From Candidatus Trichofilum aggregatum (GTDB taxonomy: Bacteria; Chloroflexota; Anaerolineae; Promineifilales; Promineifilaceae), in the NCBI GenBank assembly GCA_016716885.1, contig JADJUV010000022.1, positions 13,278-77,277 on the forward strand: 64,000 nucleotides of DNA, written 5' to 3'. A program made the position numbers and the translations under genes. Positions 28,506-37,421 of the stretch are shown here, piece by piece (position 1 is the stretch's first letter; the number at the start of each line of letters is the position of its first letter). The notes under the pieces were generated by a model. That model made no database searches and was not told the DNA's origin. It saw only the letters and a program-made list of their open reading frames with translations.

Positions 28506-29600
28506 TTATTCTGACTCACTCTCGTTGCGTTTGCGCCCGAAGAGCCAGAGGATGAACAGGAACGCGGCCGCGAACAAAGCCATTTGTGCCACTTGCTTTT
28601 GCTGATCAGACAACATGGGTGGTTGGGCCTCGTTGACCTTAGTCACCCAGGCCAGGGTTTCGCGCATTCCCACATCCAGCGGCCGCGTCTTCCAACCCAG
28701 TTGTGCCCGTGCCTTATCGGCCCGGCCTAGCTGGGCCGACCCCAGGTTACGGATGGTTTCCTCGCTATAAAACTCAGATAACCCCAGAGCATGATTGAGC
28801 GAACCAACCACCGGAGCCAGCGGCCGCACATAATTGGAAGGAATATGCATGGGCCGTCGCCGTCCAATCAAATCGGCCCAGTAATCTACCATCTCGCCTA
28901 AAGGAATGGCCGGGCCAGCCAAAATATAGCTTTCCCCTACTTTTCCTTTTTCGGCGGCCAAAATATGGCCTTCAGCCACATCTTCCACATGGGCATACGT
29001 AAAAAGTGTGTCGGCTCCCGGTACAACGGGCATTTGGCCCCGATGAAAACGGAGCATGGTCTCAGCGATGATACTGCTATCGCCGGGGCCGTAGACGCCA
29101 CCGGGCATAACAATGATAATCGGCGCTCCCCGTTGAATGAGGGGCAGGGCTACTTTGTAATGGGCCAGCCATTTGGTGCGAGTATATTCACTCAGGAAGG
29201 GGCCACTACCTTCGTAGGTTTCATCGGCTAATTCGCCGCCAGTATCACCAAAGACGGCCACGGTGCTCGTGTAAACGATTTTGGGCACACCCAGTTCATG
29301 GGCCAGGTTGAGCACGTTGCGGGTGCCGCTGACGTTAATCGTCTCGGCCTCCATCCATTCCCGCGCCCCAATGTGATACCAACCAGCGACATGAAAAACG
29401 ACATCACTGCCGGTCATGCCCTCGCGCATAGAAGCTTTGTTGGTGATGTCGCCTGTGACGATGTGAGCGCCCAGGGCCTGGAGCGCGGCCGCGGACTCCG
29501 CCGAACGAGCCAGCGCCACCACCTCATAACCACGAGTCAATAATTGCCGCACCAGATGACCACCAATAAAACCAGTTCCACCGGTGACAAATGCTTTCAT
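28506..29600 (-). CDS. NAD-dependent epimerase/dehydratase (extended SDR) with C-terminal membrane tail
   Basis: I start at the ATG at 29600 (MKAFVTGGTGFIGGHL), which places the dinucleotide-binding GGTGFIGG at residue 7; the upstream in-frame codons look non-coding. The length is 364 residues. The catalytic YxxxK appears as YTRTKWLA near residue 147, with STVAVFGDT before it. YGPGDSS and AHVEDVAEGHILA are further extended-SDR blocks. The C-terminus has one helix (QMALFAAAFLFILWLFG) and a charged tail, which would tether it to the membrane. Substrate may be a nucleotide sugar or a hydroxysteroid/flavonoid-like compound; sequence cannot decide. Confidence 0.8.
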   Translation of the reverse strand: MKAFVTGGTGFIGGHLVRQLLTRGYEVVALARSAESAAALQALGAHIVTGDITNKASMREGMTGSDVVFHVAGWYHIGAREWMEAETINVSGTRNVLNLAHELGVPKIVYTSTVAVFGDTGGELADETYEGSGPFLSEYTRTKWLAHYKVALPLIQRGAPIIIVMPGGVYGPGDSSIIAETMLRFHRGQMPVVPGADTLFTYAHVEDVAEGHILAAEKGKVGESYILAGPAIPLGEMVDYWADLIGRRRPMHIPSNYVRPLAPVVGSLNHALGLSEFYSEETIRNLGSAQLGRADKARAQLGWKTRPLDVGMRETLAWVTKVNEAQPPMLSDQQKQVAQMALFAAAFLFILWLFGRKRNESESE

Positions 29601-29920
29601 ATCAGAACCTCTTATTTTGGGATTAAAACTCAACGCCGTTTAAGGTGTGTGTTCCACCTGCTTGTCTAGACAAATGACCAACGACGAAAGATGAATGGGT
29701 TTGTAAGCAAACTTAAGTATACCTACCTCACCAAGTTTCTAAAAACGGGTCAACCGTTGGAAGGTATTTGCCACCTGGATTCCCCACCCCTAACTCCATC
29801 CCCGGGGGCAGAGAACTTTTAGGGTGTCATTTTTCGAGTGCGTCCGCACTCGAAAAATGACACGAATCGGGTTAAGGGAATAACCAGGAGTCGAGGCTTT
29901 AGCCGGTCGAGATTTTTCGA
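29601..29920. other. Intergenic region with repeat fragment and long perfect hairpin
   Basis: It contains a core fragment of the dispersed ~240 bp element (about 29775-29820: ttccccacccctaactccat, gagaactttt) and the hairpin at 29824-29863. No gene is visible. Confidence 0.55.
29824..29863. terminator. 19-bp perfect hairpin, likely bidirectional terminator
   Basis: gtgtcatttttcgagtgcg, two bases, then cgcactcgaaaaatgacac. It lies 58 bases past the stop of the unknown gene at 29921 on the minus strand. The internal T/A runs would form part of the stem. Confidence 0.6.
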
Positions 29921-30460
29921 CTAGGTGGCTGTTCTTTCCGTCAAACTGAAGGGCTGGTAACCGGACTCAGTTAAGGTGTGGGGATTGACCTGCCACCAGG
30001 AAAGTTTGGCCCGGCTCAGGGGAAGTTCCACATCGGCGGGTCGTTTGATTTTGGTGGGAACGGTTACGGCGGGGTCGGGGATGAGGATGTGGTGGAGTGG
30101 ACGGCCTTGCTCCACCGGGGTTGTTTTGTCGGGGTAAATGAAACAAGGATAACGGGCGTATAGCTCCAGAGCACGTAAAAAGACCTGGGTTTCCCGCCCA
30201 TCGAGTTCATACCCAAACAGTTCGGCGCGGGGAAATTCGTTGCCATGTTCTTCGACCCAGCGATAGAGGGCCAACTTGCGGATTTCGTGGCCCCAATCGT
30301 CCAGCAAGAAGGCGGGGAAAATGGGGTCTTCTGGCCCCTGGACGATGTAAGCATAACGAAGATAAAGGGGCGCGGCCGCGGCATCCATCAGCAAAGCCGC
30401 TTCCCCCTCTTTTTCATACAGTCTCCCGCGCAGTTCCTGGTTGATGGGTCGCATACTCAT
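29921..30460 (-). CDS. Hypothetical protein, 179 residues
   Basis: Not recognised. A soluble protein without signal or membrane segment. It has the blocks LYLRYAYIVQGPEDPIFPAFLLDDWGHE, LALYRWVEEHGNEFPRAELFGYE and FLRALELYARYPCFIYP, rich in aromatic and acidic residues. A GCGGCCGC octamer at about 30371 encodes the Ala run near residue 29. It sits between repeats, with the copper operon upstream on the same strand. Confidence 0.6.
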   Translation of the reverse strand: MSMRPINQELRGRLYEKEGEAALLMDAAAAPLYLRYAYIVQGPEDPIFPAFLLDDWGHEIRKLALYRWVEEHGNEFPRAELFGYELDGRETQVFLRALELYARYPCFIYPDKTTPVEQGRPLHHILIPDPAVTVPTKIKRPADVELPLSRAKLSWWQVNPHTLTESGYQPFSLTERTAT

Positions 30461-30484
30461 TAGATCGGAATCAACATTATGTCA

Positions 30485-30538
30485 CGCTAAGGCACCAAGG
30501 TCTTTTCTTGGCGACTTGGCGACCTTGGCGTGAGATTT
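30485..30538. repeat. Intergenic inverted repeat with tcacgctaaggcaccaaggt arms
   Basis: tcacgctaaggcaccaaggt pairs imperfectly with gaccttggcgtgaga, with an internal ttggcgacttggcgacc reiteration. It lies 37 bases downstream of copA and may serve as its terminator. Confidence 0.5.
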
Positions 30539-30574
30539 CTTATTGCCGACAAACGCTGTTCTTCGCGCCCAATT

Positions 30575-33059
30575 CTACAACTTAACCCGGCGCAGGCGTA
30601 GCGCATTAGTCACCACGCTGATGCTGGAGAAGGCCATCGCCCCGGCGGCCAGGATGGGATGCAATTGGCGCAGGAAAGCGGGCGCCCAGTCAAACGGAGC
30701 CAACACCCCCGCCGCAATGGGAATCAAAGCCAGGTTATAGCCAAAAGCCCAGCCCAGATTTTGTTTGATGTTTCTCATCGTGGCCTTCGAGAGGGCAATC
30801 GCCTGGGGCACACTGCGTAAATCGCCACGCATGAGAGTCACATCGGCCGCTTCCATAGCCACATCCGTACCTGTGCCGATAGCCATGCCCACATCGGCCT
30901 GGGCCAGAGCCGGGGCGTCATTGATGCCATCACCCACCATCGCCACCACAAATCCTTCTTCCTGTAATCTTTTGACATGGGCGGCCTTGTCACCGGGCAA
31001 CACTTCGGCAAACACCCGGTCAATCCCGGCGGCCTGGGCGATGGTTTTGGCGGTGGCTTCGTTGTCGCCGGTCATCATCACCACCGTCAGGCCCAGTTTA
31101 TGTAAAGCGGCCACCGCCTCACGTGAGCTATCCTTGATGGTGTCGGCCACACCAATGATGGCCTGAGCCTGTCCATCCACAGCCAGCCACATGGCGGTTT
31201 TGCCTTGCTGTTGCAACTGCTCGGCCTTGGCGGCCAAACCGTTCAGGGTAACGTTCTCCCGCTGCATAAGGCGCAAATTGCCCAACAGCACCGGCTGATT
31301 ATTCACCTGGGCGGTAATGCCGTGCCCGGCAATCGCTTCAAACCGCTCCGGCTCCACCAGCGTCAGCCCTTGCGCCTGGGCTTCCTGCACAATCGCCTGC
31401 CCCAAGGGGTGTTCGGAGCCGCGTTCGGCGGAGGCGGCGAGAGCAAGAAGAGACTGAGAGACTGAGAGACTAAGTGACTGATTAATGTTCACTGTTGACT
31501 GTTCACTAACCACAACATCCGTCACTGCCAGTTCGCCTTTGGTGATGGTGCCGGTTTTGTCGAGGACGATGGCGGTGATTTTGTGGGCTTGTTCCAGGGC
31601 GGCGCTATTTTTAAACAGGATGCCCTGCTCGGCTCCCTTGCCGACGCCGACCATGATAGATGTCGGAGTCGCCAGACCCATCGCACAGGGGCAAGCGATA
31701 ACCAACACGGCGATCAGGCGGAGTAAGGCGGGGGTGAAGCCTGCACCTGTTACCAGCCAAATGATGAAGGTAAGGGCGGCCAGACCGATTACCATCGGCA
31801 CAAAGTAAGCCGATACCTGATCGACCAGCCGCTGGATGGGGGCGCGACTGCCTTGCGCCTGCTCTACCAGCCGGATAATCTGGGCCAGGGCGGTTTCGCG
31901 CCCTACTTTGGTGGCCTCAAATTGGAGTAACCCTTGTTTGTTGAGGGTAGCCCCAATGAGGGCATCGCCCGACGGTTTTGTCTACGGGCAGGCTTTCACC
32001 GGTGATCATGCTTTCGTCAACGGCACTGCGGCCGCGGACCACCACCCCATCCACCGGTATCTTCTCACCCGGCCGCACCACAATCACATCCCCCTTCACC
32101 ACCTCAGCGATGGCGATGTCCCGCTCCTCACCATTCCGAATGACACGAGCCGTTTTGGCCTGCAACCCCATCAGCTTCTTGATGGCTTCGCTGGTACGCC
32201 CTTTGGCCCGTGCTTCCAACAACTTGCCCAGAACGATCAGGGTGATGATGACGGCTGAGGTTTCAAAGTACACATGATCGCCCAGGGCGTTGGAGCCGAA
32301 GGTTTGGGCGATGAGCACACCGACACTATACAGGTAAGCGACGGATGATCCCATCGCCACCAGCACATCCATGTTGGCACTGCCGTTGCGTAAACTTTTG
32401 TACGCACCCACGTAATAATCCCAACCCACATAGAACTGAACTGGGGTAGCTAAAACGAGAAAGAGCCAGTTGACCCACAAATCGTGTGCCCAGTGACCCA
32501 GGAAACCCAGGTCGCGACTCATGCTAAATAGGAAGAGGGGCAGGGAGAAGATGACGCCGATGAGGAAGCGGTGCTGTTGATGATGGACCTCAGCTTCACG
32601 CGCGGCCGCTTCCGCATCTTCTAGCTCTTCGCCCGCGGCCGCTTCCACCACATCATAACCAGCCTGACGCACGGCCGCGACCAGATCGGCGCGGGTGATG
32701 GCTCCCGGCGCGTAAGTGACCGTCGCTTTTTCGTTGGCATAATTGACGTTGGCTTCCAGTACGCCATCGGTTTTACGCAGGCGGCGTTGGATGGTGTTGG
32801 CACAGTTGGTGCAGGTCATCCCGGTGAGGGGCAGTTCCAGGGTGGCCGTAGGCACCCCATAACCCGCTTTTTCGATGCGCTCAATCACCGCCTGGGGGTT
32901 GGCAAGTTCAGGATCATAGCTGATCGTAACCCGTTCGCTGGCAAAATTGACCACAGCCTCGCTGACGCCAGTTACTTTTTTGGCGTTGCGCTCAACGGCG
33001 GCCACACAATTGGCACAGGTCATGCCGGTGACGGGGAGAGTGAGTTGTTTTGTAGACAT
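30575..33059 (-). CDS. copA: Copper-exporting P-type ATPase, one frameshift
   Basis: It starts at the ATG at 33059. Two heavy-metal-binding domains carry GMTCANC and GMTCTNC near residues 12 and 80. Eight membrane helices follow, with the TGES actuator motif. The metal-site CPC is in [18 protein letters not shown] holds the phosphorylated Asp, SEHPLG holds the HP motif, and [12 protein letters not shown] is the hinge. This set is diagnostic for P1B-1 copper ATPases. The frame breaks at the CCC at 31968-31970; removing one base joins VDKTVG to [12 protein letters not shown]. The restored length is about 828 residues. Just before [15 protein letters not shown] the protein carries an extra Ser-rich stretch encoded by a reiterated gactgag repeat (31446-31497). 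It is the third gene of csoR-copZ-copA. Confidence 0.88.
31446..31497. repeat. Reiterated gagagactga element inside copA
   Basis: agagactgagagactgagag followed by actaagtgactg and ttcactgttgactgttcact. It encodes a Ser/Gln/Leu-rich insert in the nucleotide-binding domain, directly before the conserved HP region. The unit is the same as in the intergenic elements at 13043 and 45612. Confidence 0.6.
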
Positions 33060-33062
33060 GGG

Positions 33063-33123
33063 GGGATGTGGTGCGTGTTGCGTGTTGCGTATTTCATTCA
33101 CGAAACACGCACCACGCACCACG
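33063..33123. repeat. Intergenic inverted repeat between copZ and copA
   Basis: gtggtgcgtgttgcgtgttg and cgaaacacgcaccacgcacc form a long imperfect stem. It sits in the 73-base gap between the two genes, so it would be within the operon transcript. Related to the element at 1119-1171. Confidence 0.6.
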
Positions 33124-33132
33124 ATATGTGAG

Positions 33133-33354
33133 CTAATTCAGTTGGATGAGTTCTTGGGGCGGGTAATTGATCTCATGCAAGAGCGTGTTGATCTTTTCCC
33201 AATTGGCCGGGTCTTGCCAGGCAACCGTGACTTGTTTGGTGTCTTGCACAGCCTGGACGCTGGTCACACCGGCCAGTTCGCTCAATTCGGACTCGATGGT
33301 GTGGGTGCAATGTCCACAACTGATATTAGGAACGGTGAAGGTTTTGGTGGTCAT
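33133..33354 (-). CDS. copZ: Copper chaperone (HMA domain)
   Basis: A 73-residue protein consisting of one heavy-metal-associated domain. The metal-binding motif ISCGHC is at residues 11-16, followed by the usual HTIESEL helix and VTSVQAV strand. Size and fold match CopZ-type chaperones that hand Cu(I) to CopA. It lies 35 bases downstream of csoR and upstream of copA. Ribosome site AGGAGA precedes the ATG. Confidence 0.88.
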   Translation of the reverse strand: MTTKTFTVPNISCGHCTHTIESELSELAGVTSVQAVQDTKQVTVAWQDPANWEKINTLLHEINYPPQELIQLN

Positions 33355-33389
33355 ATGTGTTCTCCTGAAAAAAAAGGTTGTCGTATCCT

Positions 33390-33668
33390 CTATAACTTCG
33401 AGGACATTTCAAAGACGCTGGTTACTTCTTGCAACATACGTTCCCGCTCGTCCAGGTCATTACCCTGGATGGCTGTGGTGACGCAGGTGTGCAAATGGCT
33501 ATCCAGAATGAGGGCACTAACTTTACCCAGCGCCGCCTGCACTGCCTGAATCTGGCGAATAACATCAATACAGTAGGTGTCTTCTTCCACCATACGCTCA
33601 ATGCCTTTCAGATGTCCGGTGGCGCTGGAAATGCGGCGGGTAATCGTTTTTTTAGTTGTATCATCCAT
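33390..33668 (-). CDS. csoR: Copper-sensing repressor CsoR
   Basis: I take the ATG at 33668 (MDDTTKKTITRRISSATGHL), giving 92 residues; codons upstream run into the operator. All-helical CsoR/RcnR family (DUF156): RISSATGHLKGIERMVEEDTYCIDVIRQI with the first Cys, and DSHLHTCV with His and the second Cys. This is the Cys-His-Cys copper site of CsoR rather than the nickel set of RcnR. Cu(I) binding is known in the family to release the operator and turn on the efflux genes. It is the first gene of the operon. Confidence 0.88.
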   Translation of the reverse strand: MDDTTKKTITRRISSATGHLKGIERMVEEDTYCIDVIRQIQAVQAALGKVSALILDSHLHTCVTTAIQGNDLDERERMLQEVTSVFEMSSKL

Positions 33669-33698
33669 ATTGATAGTCCTCACCCTTATCGGGAACCC

Positions 33699-33717
33699 CA
33701 CCCCCCCGGGGGGGGTG
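33699..33717 (-). promoter_or_regulatory. CsoR-type operator
   Basis: A G/C palindrome (cacccccc-cggggggggtg) lies 31 bases before the csoR start. Its form (short flanks around opposed C and G runs) matches known CsoR operators. It stands just downstream of the -10 box, where a bound repressor would block transcription. Confidence 0.65.
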
Positions 33718-33725
33718 TAGCTTTT

Positions 33726-33753
33726 ATTATAGGGTGTTTTGTCCTCACGTCAA
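33726..33753 (-). promoter_or_regulatory. Sigma-70-type promoter of the csoR-copZ-copA operon
   Basis: On the minus strand, TTGACG (33748-33753), a 16-base spacer and a perfect TATAAT (33726-33731). The operator follows directly, and the csoR ATG is 58 bases downstream of the -10 box. Confidence 0.7.
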
Positions 33754-34050
33754 TTATGATGAATGTCACATGAATGACAGCAGGACAAGCGCAAACTCTC
33801 CCCAAATCGGTCATGTGGCCCCACCCGCCCGCAAATGGGCGGGCTAGTCAACAACACTCATACAACTTTACGAAAGTATGACGGATGTTTTTATGACAAA
33901 CCGAGGGTGAAGCGGGTCATAAAAACGTAGGTCTGACTTTCGTCATGTGGGTCTCGTCCGCAGTCTCCTGTAAGTTATTTAATTCTCATTCCTAAGAGAA
34001 ACAAAGGTCGTCACTTTTGCTCCCAATTTGGGATCAATTGTAATTCCCTC
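33754..34050. other. Intergenic region with fragments of the dispersed ~240 bp element
   Basis: The string acaaaccgagggtgaagcgg followed by gtcataaaaacg (about 33896-33928) and gttatttaattctcattcct (about 33973) match the two ends of the ~240 bp element. It appears to be an internally deleted copy. gcccacccgcccgcaaatgg-gcgggc near 33820-33845 is a separate small hairpin. No gene is visible. Confidence 0.55.
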
Positions 34051-34335
34051 ATGCGAATCATCGCCCGCAGAGTCTTACGTGAGTTTTGGGAGAAATACCC
34101 CGACGCCGAACAACCACTGCGGGCCTGGTCCCATCGAAGCTATCTTAACCATATGGAAAGCCAGGGGCTGACAAGACATGACCTGGAGCCTTATATTGGT
34201 TCCAGGGCACGGGTATCGGAACTGCTCAATCGCAAACGCCCCCTGTCTTTGCCCATGATTCGTCGCTTGCAAAAAGGGTTAGGAATTTCCGCGGACGTTT
34301 TAGTTCAACCGTATGAACTAAACGTGGCTTCTTAA
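34051..34335 (+). pseudogene. HigB/HigA toxin-antitoxin fusion remnant
   Basis: A 94-residue frame. Residues 1-27 (MRIIARRVLREFWEKYPDAE then QPLRAW) match the start of HigB-family mRNA interferases. From about residue 31 it reads YLNHMESQGLTRHDLEPYIG and then SRARVSELLNRKRPLSLPMI, the HTH half of HigA-type antitoxins, ending with LQKGLGISADVLVQ. Normally these are two adjacent genes, toxin first. The simplest explanation is an in-frame deletion that removed most of HigB and the first half of HigA. The remnant lacks the toxin's catalytic part but keeps the DNA-binding helix-turn-helix, so it could still bind an operator. Family assignment is from memory of these sequences. Confidence 0.7.
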
Positions 34336-34404
34336 ACGAGCGTAGAGCAAAGGGACTTGCTTTTGACAAACAGGCTTGTTCTCCATATACTACTGGCCTG
34401 CTTA

Positions 34405-34478
<74 letters not shown>

Positions 34479-34482
34479 CAAG

Positions 34483-34523
34483 AAAAAAAGCCGCACACAA
34501 CAATTGTTGTGTGCGGCTTTTTC
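34483..34523 (+). terminator. Terminator of tRNA-Pro
   Basis: aagccgcacacaacaa with ttgttgtgtgcggctt, a perfect stem flanked by A and T runs, 5 bases after the tRNA. It can also serve the minus-strand gene ending at 34556. Confidence 0.9.
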
Positions 34524-34555
34524 TTTTTCGTTAGCTCAGAAAATCAGGCGACAAA

Positions 34556-35944
34556 CTAACTTTTTTGCCCTTTACACAAAACGCCGCCGACAGATAGATA
34601 GTCATACCCTTTTTCGGTCAATGCCTCATAATCCGGCATCATGCGGCGACCATCAATGACCAGGTAGGGTGGTTTGACCATCTCGGTGAAGGTGTGAGAC
34701 AACCCTCGGAACTCTTCCCAGTCGGTAGAAATGTAGGTGGCGTCACTGCCCGCTACCGCATCTTTGACGGTGGGATGGTAGGTGATGCGCTCAAAAAGGT
34801 GATTGTGCGCCGGGTTAAACCAGCGGGTTTTGGCTTCCTCTTCGGCCAGCGGATCATAGGCACGGATTTCTTTTACCCCACGAGCCAGCAGGGTTTCTAC
34901 CGCTTTCAGGGCGGCGGAATCGCGCATGTCATTGGTGCGTTTCTTGAAAGCTAACCCCAACAAAGCGACGCGCTTCTGGTTAAAGTTAAAACCTGCTTCA
35001 TGAACTGCCCGGTCAATCAGGTAAGTTTTTTGGTATTCATTAATGTTGTAGACCGATTGGAGCAGATCGGTTTGATTGCCCGCCCGGTTCAGTTGGTAAA
35101 TGAGGGACTGGATGTCTTTGCCGAAACAGCTACCGCCAGCCCCATTACTTACGTAGGATCCCCAGGTGCTGATGCGTGAATCGGCCGTCACACCTCGTTT
35201 CAAATCTTCCATACGTACATTGTCATAGGTTTCACCCAGGCGTGCCCCCACCCCATTCCAGAAGGAGATGTAGGTGAGAAGCAGGGTGTTAGCCACATAT
35301 TTGATGGATTCGGATGTTTCTGGGGTGGTCTCCAGATATTGAATCCGCACATGGTTGTAAAATTGGGCGTAAATACGGCGCAGAATCTTGAAATCTTCTT
35401 CGGTATCAGCACCGACGACGACCCGGTCGGGGCGGCGTGAGCCATCCATGGCGTTGCCCTGGGCCAGAAACTCGGGGTTGGAAGCCACACCGACGTTTTC
35501 AGCCCCACATTCTTGCAGGATGTTTTGTAGGATGCGGGCGGTACCAATCGGTACGGTGCTTTTGTTGACGATGACAACGCGCTTTTTGTCTTTACGAGCG
35601 GCTAACAGTTTGGCTACGGTGTAGGCGGCGTTGGTGTAGTAGCTGAGGTCGGTGGAACCGTCGCGGTTGGGCGGGGTGTTGAGACACATGAAGAGGACAT
35701 CTACCCCCTCGATAATGGAGGTAATATCGGTGGTGAAGAAGAGGTAATTGTTGAGGGTTTCAGCTATCGCGGCCGCAAGCCCAGGTTCATTCACATACCG
35801 CTCAATTTCATCCCGCTGGCCCGATTGGTATGCCCCGATGCGGGCCTTGTCAATATCATAAGCGATGACTTCGTGACCAGATTCGGCACAGACAGCCGCA
35901 TGGGGCAAACCCACATAACCGGTGCCAACAACAATAATTTTCAT
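34556..35944 (-). CDS. UDP-glucose/GDP-mannose 6-dehydrogenase family protein
   Basis: The start is placed at the ATG at 35944 (MKIIVVGTGYVGLPHAAVCA), which opens directly with the NAD-binding GxGYVGL; the length is 462 residues. FMCLNTPPNRDGSTDL and VNKSTVPIGTA are family blocks. PEFLAQGNAMDG is the substrate-loop motif, and the catalytic Cys lies in NGAGGSCFGKDIQSL near residue 265. LGLAFKKRTNDMRDS marks the C-terminal domain. It oxidises a nucleotide sugar to the uronic acid, usually for polysaccharide synthesis. The C-terminus (LSVGGVLCKGQKS) is slightly long. It is followed upstream by the FAD oxidoreductase and flippase-like genes on the same strand. Confidence 0.88.
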   Translation of the reverse strand: MKIIVVGTGYVGLPHAAVCAESGHEVIAYDIDKARIGAYQSGQRDEIERYVNEPGLAAAIAETLNNYLFFTTDITSIIEGVDVLFMCLNTPPNRDGSTDLSYYTNAAYTVAKLLAARKDKKRVVIVNKSTVPIGTARILQNILQECGAENVGVASNPEFLAQGNAMDGSRRPDRVVVGADTEEDFKILRRIYAQFYNHVRIQYLETTPETSESIKYVANTLLLTYISFWNGVGARLGETYDNVRMEDLKRGVTADSRISTWGSYVSNGAGGSCFGKDIQSLIYQLNRAGNQTDLLQSVYNINEYQKTYLIDRAVHEAGFNFNQKRVALLGLAFKKRTNDMRDSAALKAVETLLARGVKEIRAYDPLAEEEAKTRWFNPAHNHLFERITYHPTVKDAVAGSDATYISTDWEEFRGLSHTFTEMVKPPYLVIDGRRMMPDYEALTEKGYDYLSVGGVLCKGQKS

Positions 35945-35950
35945 GGAAAT

Positions 35951-36031
35951 ACTCCTCTTGTAGGTTATTGGTATATTGGTGTATTGGTTATTGAAGGCCA
36001 ATATACCAATACACTAATAACTAATAACTGT
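35951..36031. repeat. Intergenic inverted repeat with ttggtgtattgg arms
   Basis: ggttattggtatattggtgt then attggttattg, and a complementary ccaatataccaatacactaa with taactaataac. It fills the gap between the two minus-strand genes and matches the unit of 6803-6872. Confidence 0.65.
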
Positions 36032-37351
36032 TTTACCTTTCAACACGCCTATCATCTGCCCGGCGACTTTACGCCCAATTTCTACGGCGAAATTTGTGCC
36101 CCGATCCCAGGGGTAAACCTGGCTCATGCTGGCAAAAAAGAGGCCGGAAATAGGGGTTTGCAGGGTGGGAATGTTGGCGGAATGATTAACCAGGGGAACG
36201 GGTTGAGCATAGGGGGTACGGAATAACCAGCTATCTCGTATCCAATCGGGGGTGAAGGCGGGGTTGATTTTAGGCAACGCGGCCGCGAACTTTGCCACCA
36301 GTTCTTCCTTACTCAACTGGAAATACTCATGTTCCGGTAACACATAATCACCACAATACACCAGGTGATCCCCGCCGTAATGCTCCCGGCTGATAAAATT
36401 CGTATGCTCCACCAAAGCCAGAAACGGAAACTCATTCTGGCTCTTATCGGCTGAAGTGGCGGGGATGTTCAACCAGTAGGTGCGACCATCGGGCATCAGC
36501 GGCTGTTTGAGGGCCAACGTCACCACCACCGCCCCGATATGTTTGAGATTGAGCAACTGCTGTAAATAACCAGCAGGCAAATCAGGAGCCATCTGGCTCA
36601 GTTGATGCGGTGATAACGTCACCAACACCTGATCGGCCTGATGGGTCTGACCATTGACTTGAAGCTGTAAACCACCCCCCGGCAAAGGTTGAAGGCTTTG
36701 CACCGGACTGTTGAGGTGAATGTCGGCTCCTTTTTGCACCACCGTCTGGGTCAAATGATCCACCATCGCCTGGAAACCACCCTCAAAATAACCCAGGCGG
36801 AAAGTGCGGGCCTTGAGTCGCGCCCACATCCAGGCCATGTTCACATCCTGGTAGTATGGGCCAAATTTGTTGATGAGGAGCGGTCGCCAGGTGTTCTCAT
36901 ACACCTGCTGACCAAACCAACGGCGCATCCAGATATCAGCCGGGTACTTTTCCAGGGTGCGCCAGGCGTTGCCGAAGCGCAAAAATGCCCCCACCGCCCC
37001 AAAGCGGATGGTGTTCAAAAAGTTAAAACCAGGGTATTTGAACCAGGCAGGCACCGAATCAAACGGATACATCTGCCCCTGGTAATGGACAGACGTGATG
37101 GGCCGAGGAAAGAATAACTTATCCCGAAAGCCAATCTCTTCAAGCAATTGAAGCATCGCCCGGTCGCTTTGGAACAGGTGATGATAATATTTTTCCAGCG
37201 GCCAATCCCAGCGTTCATCTTTGAAACCAGTGGCCAGGCCACCGGTCTGGGAACCCGCTTCGTACAAGGTCACGGTGTGTCCGGCCTTCAGTAAATCATA
37301 CGCGGCTGACATACCCGCCAGGCCGGCACCGACAATCGCAATTTTAGACAT
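36014..37351 (-). CDS. NAD(P)/FAD-dependent oxidoreductase (amine-oxidase / desaturase-like)
   Basis: A 445-residue flavoprotein. The FAD-binding GAGLAGMSAAYDLLKAGH is at residue 8, followed by the acidic VTLYEAG and TGGLATG. The C-terminus has the second FAD block (IPTLQTPISGLFFASMSQVYPWDRGTNFAVE, split motif). DWPLEKYYHHLFQSD is typical of the subgroup found next to glycan genes in Chloroflexota and Cyanobacteria. The reaction is unknown. The neighbouring sugar dehydrogenase and flippase-like protein suggest a role in lipid-linked sugar or envelope glycan synthesis. Confidence 0.8.
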   Translation of the reverse strand: MSKIAIVGAGLAGMSAAYDLLKAGHTVTLYEAGSQTGGLATGFKDERWDWPLEKYYHHLFQSDRAMLQLLEEIGFRDKLFFPRPITSVHYQGQMYPFDSVPAWFKYPGFNFLNTIRFGAVGAFLRFGNAWRTLEKYPADIWMRRWFGQQVYENTWRPLLINKFGPYYQDVNMAWMWARLKARTFRLGYFEGGFQAMVDHLTQTVVQKGADIHLNSPVQSLQPLPGGGLQLQVNGQTHQADQVLVTLSPHQLSQMAPDLPAGYLQQLLNLKHIGAVVVTLALKQPLMPDGRTYWLNIPATSADKSQNEFPFLALVEHTNFISREHYGGDHLVYCGDYVLPEHEYFQLSKEELVAKFAAALPKINPAFTPDWIRDSWLFRTPYAQPVPLVNHSANIPTLQTPISGLFFASMSQVYPWDRGTNFAVEIGRKVAGQMIGVLKGKTVISY

Positions 37352-37352
37352 A

Positions 37353-37421
37353 ATTTGATTGACGATTGACGATTGACGATTCTAGATGGGAAGAATCGTT
37401 AATCGTCCATCTAAAATTCCT
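37353..37421. repeat. Intergenic inverted repeat with reiterated gattgac units
   Basis: ttgattgacgattgacgatt followed by gacgattctagatggg, pairing with aagaatcgttaatcgtccat and cta. The same ttgacgatt unit is inside the glycosyltransferase gene at 2498-2530. Confidence 0.7.
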
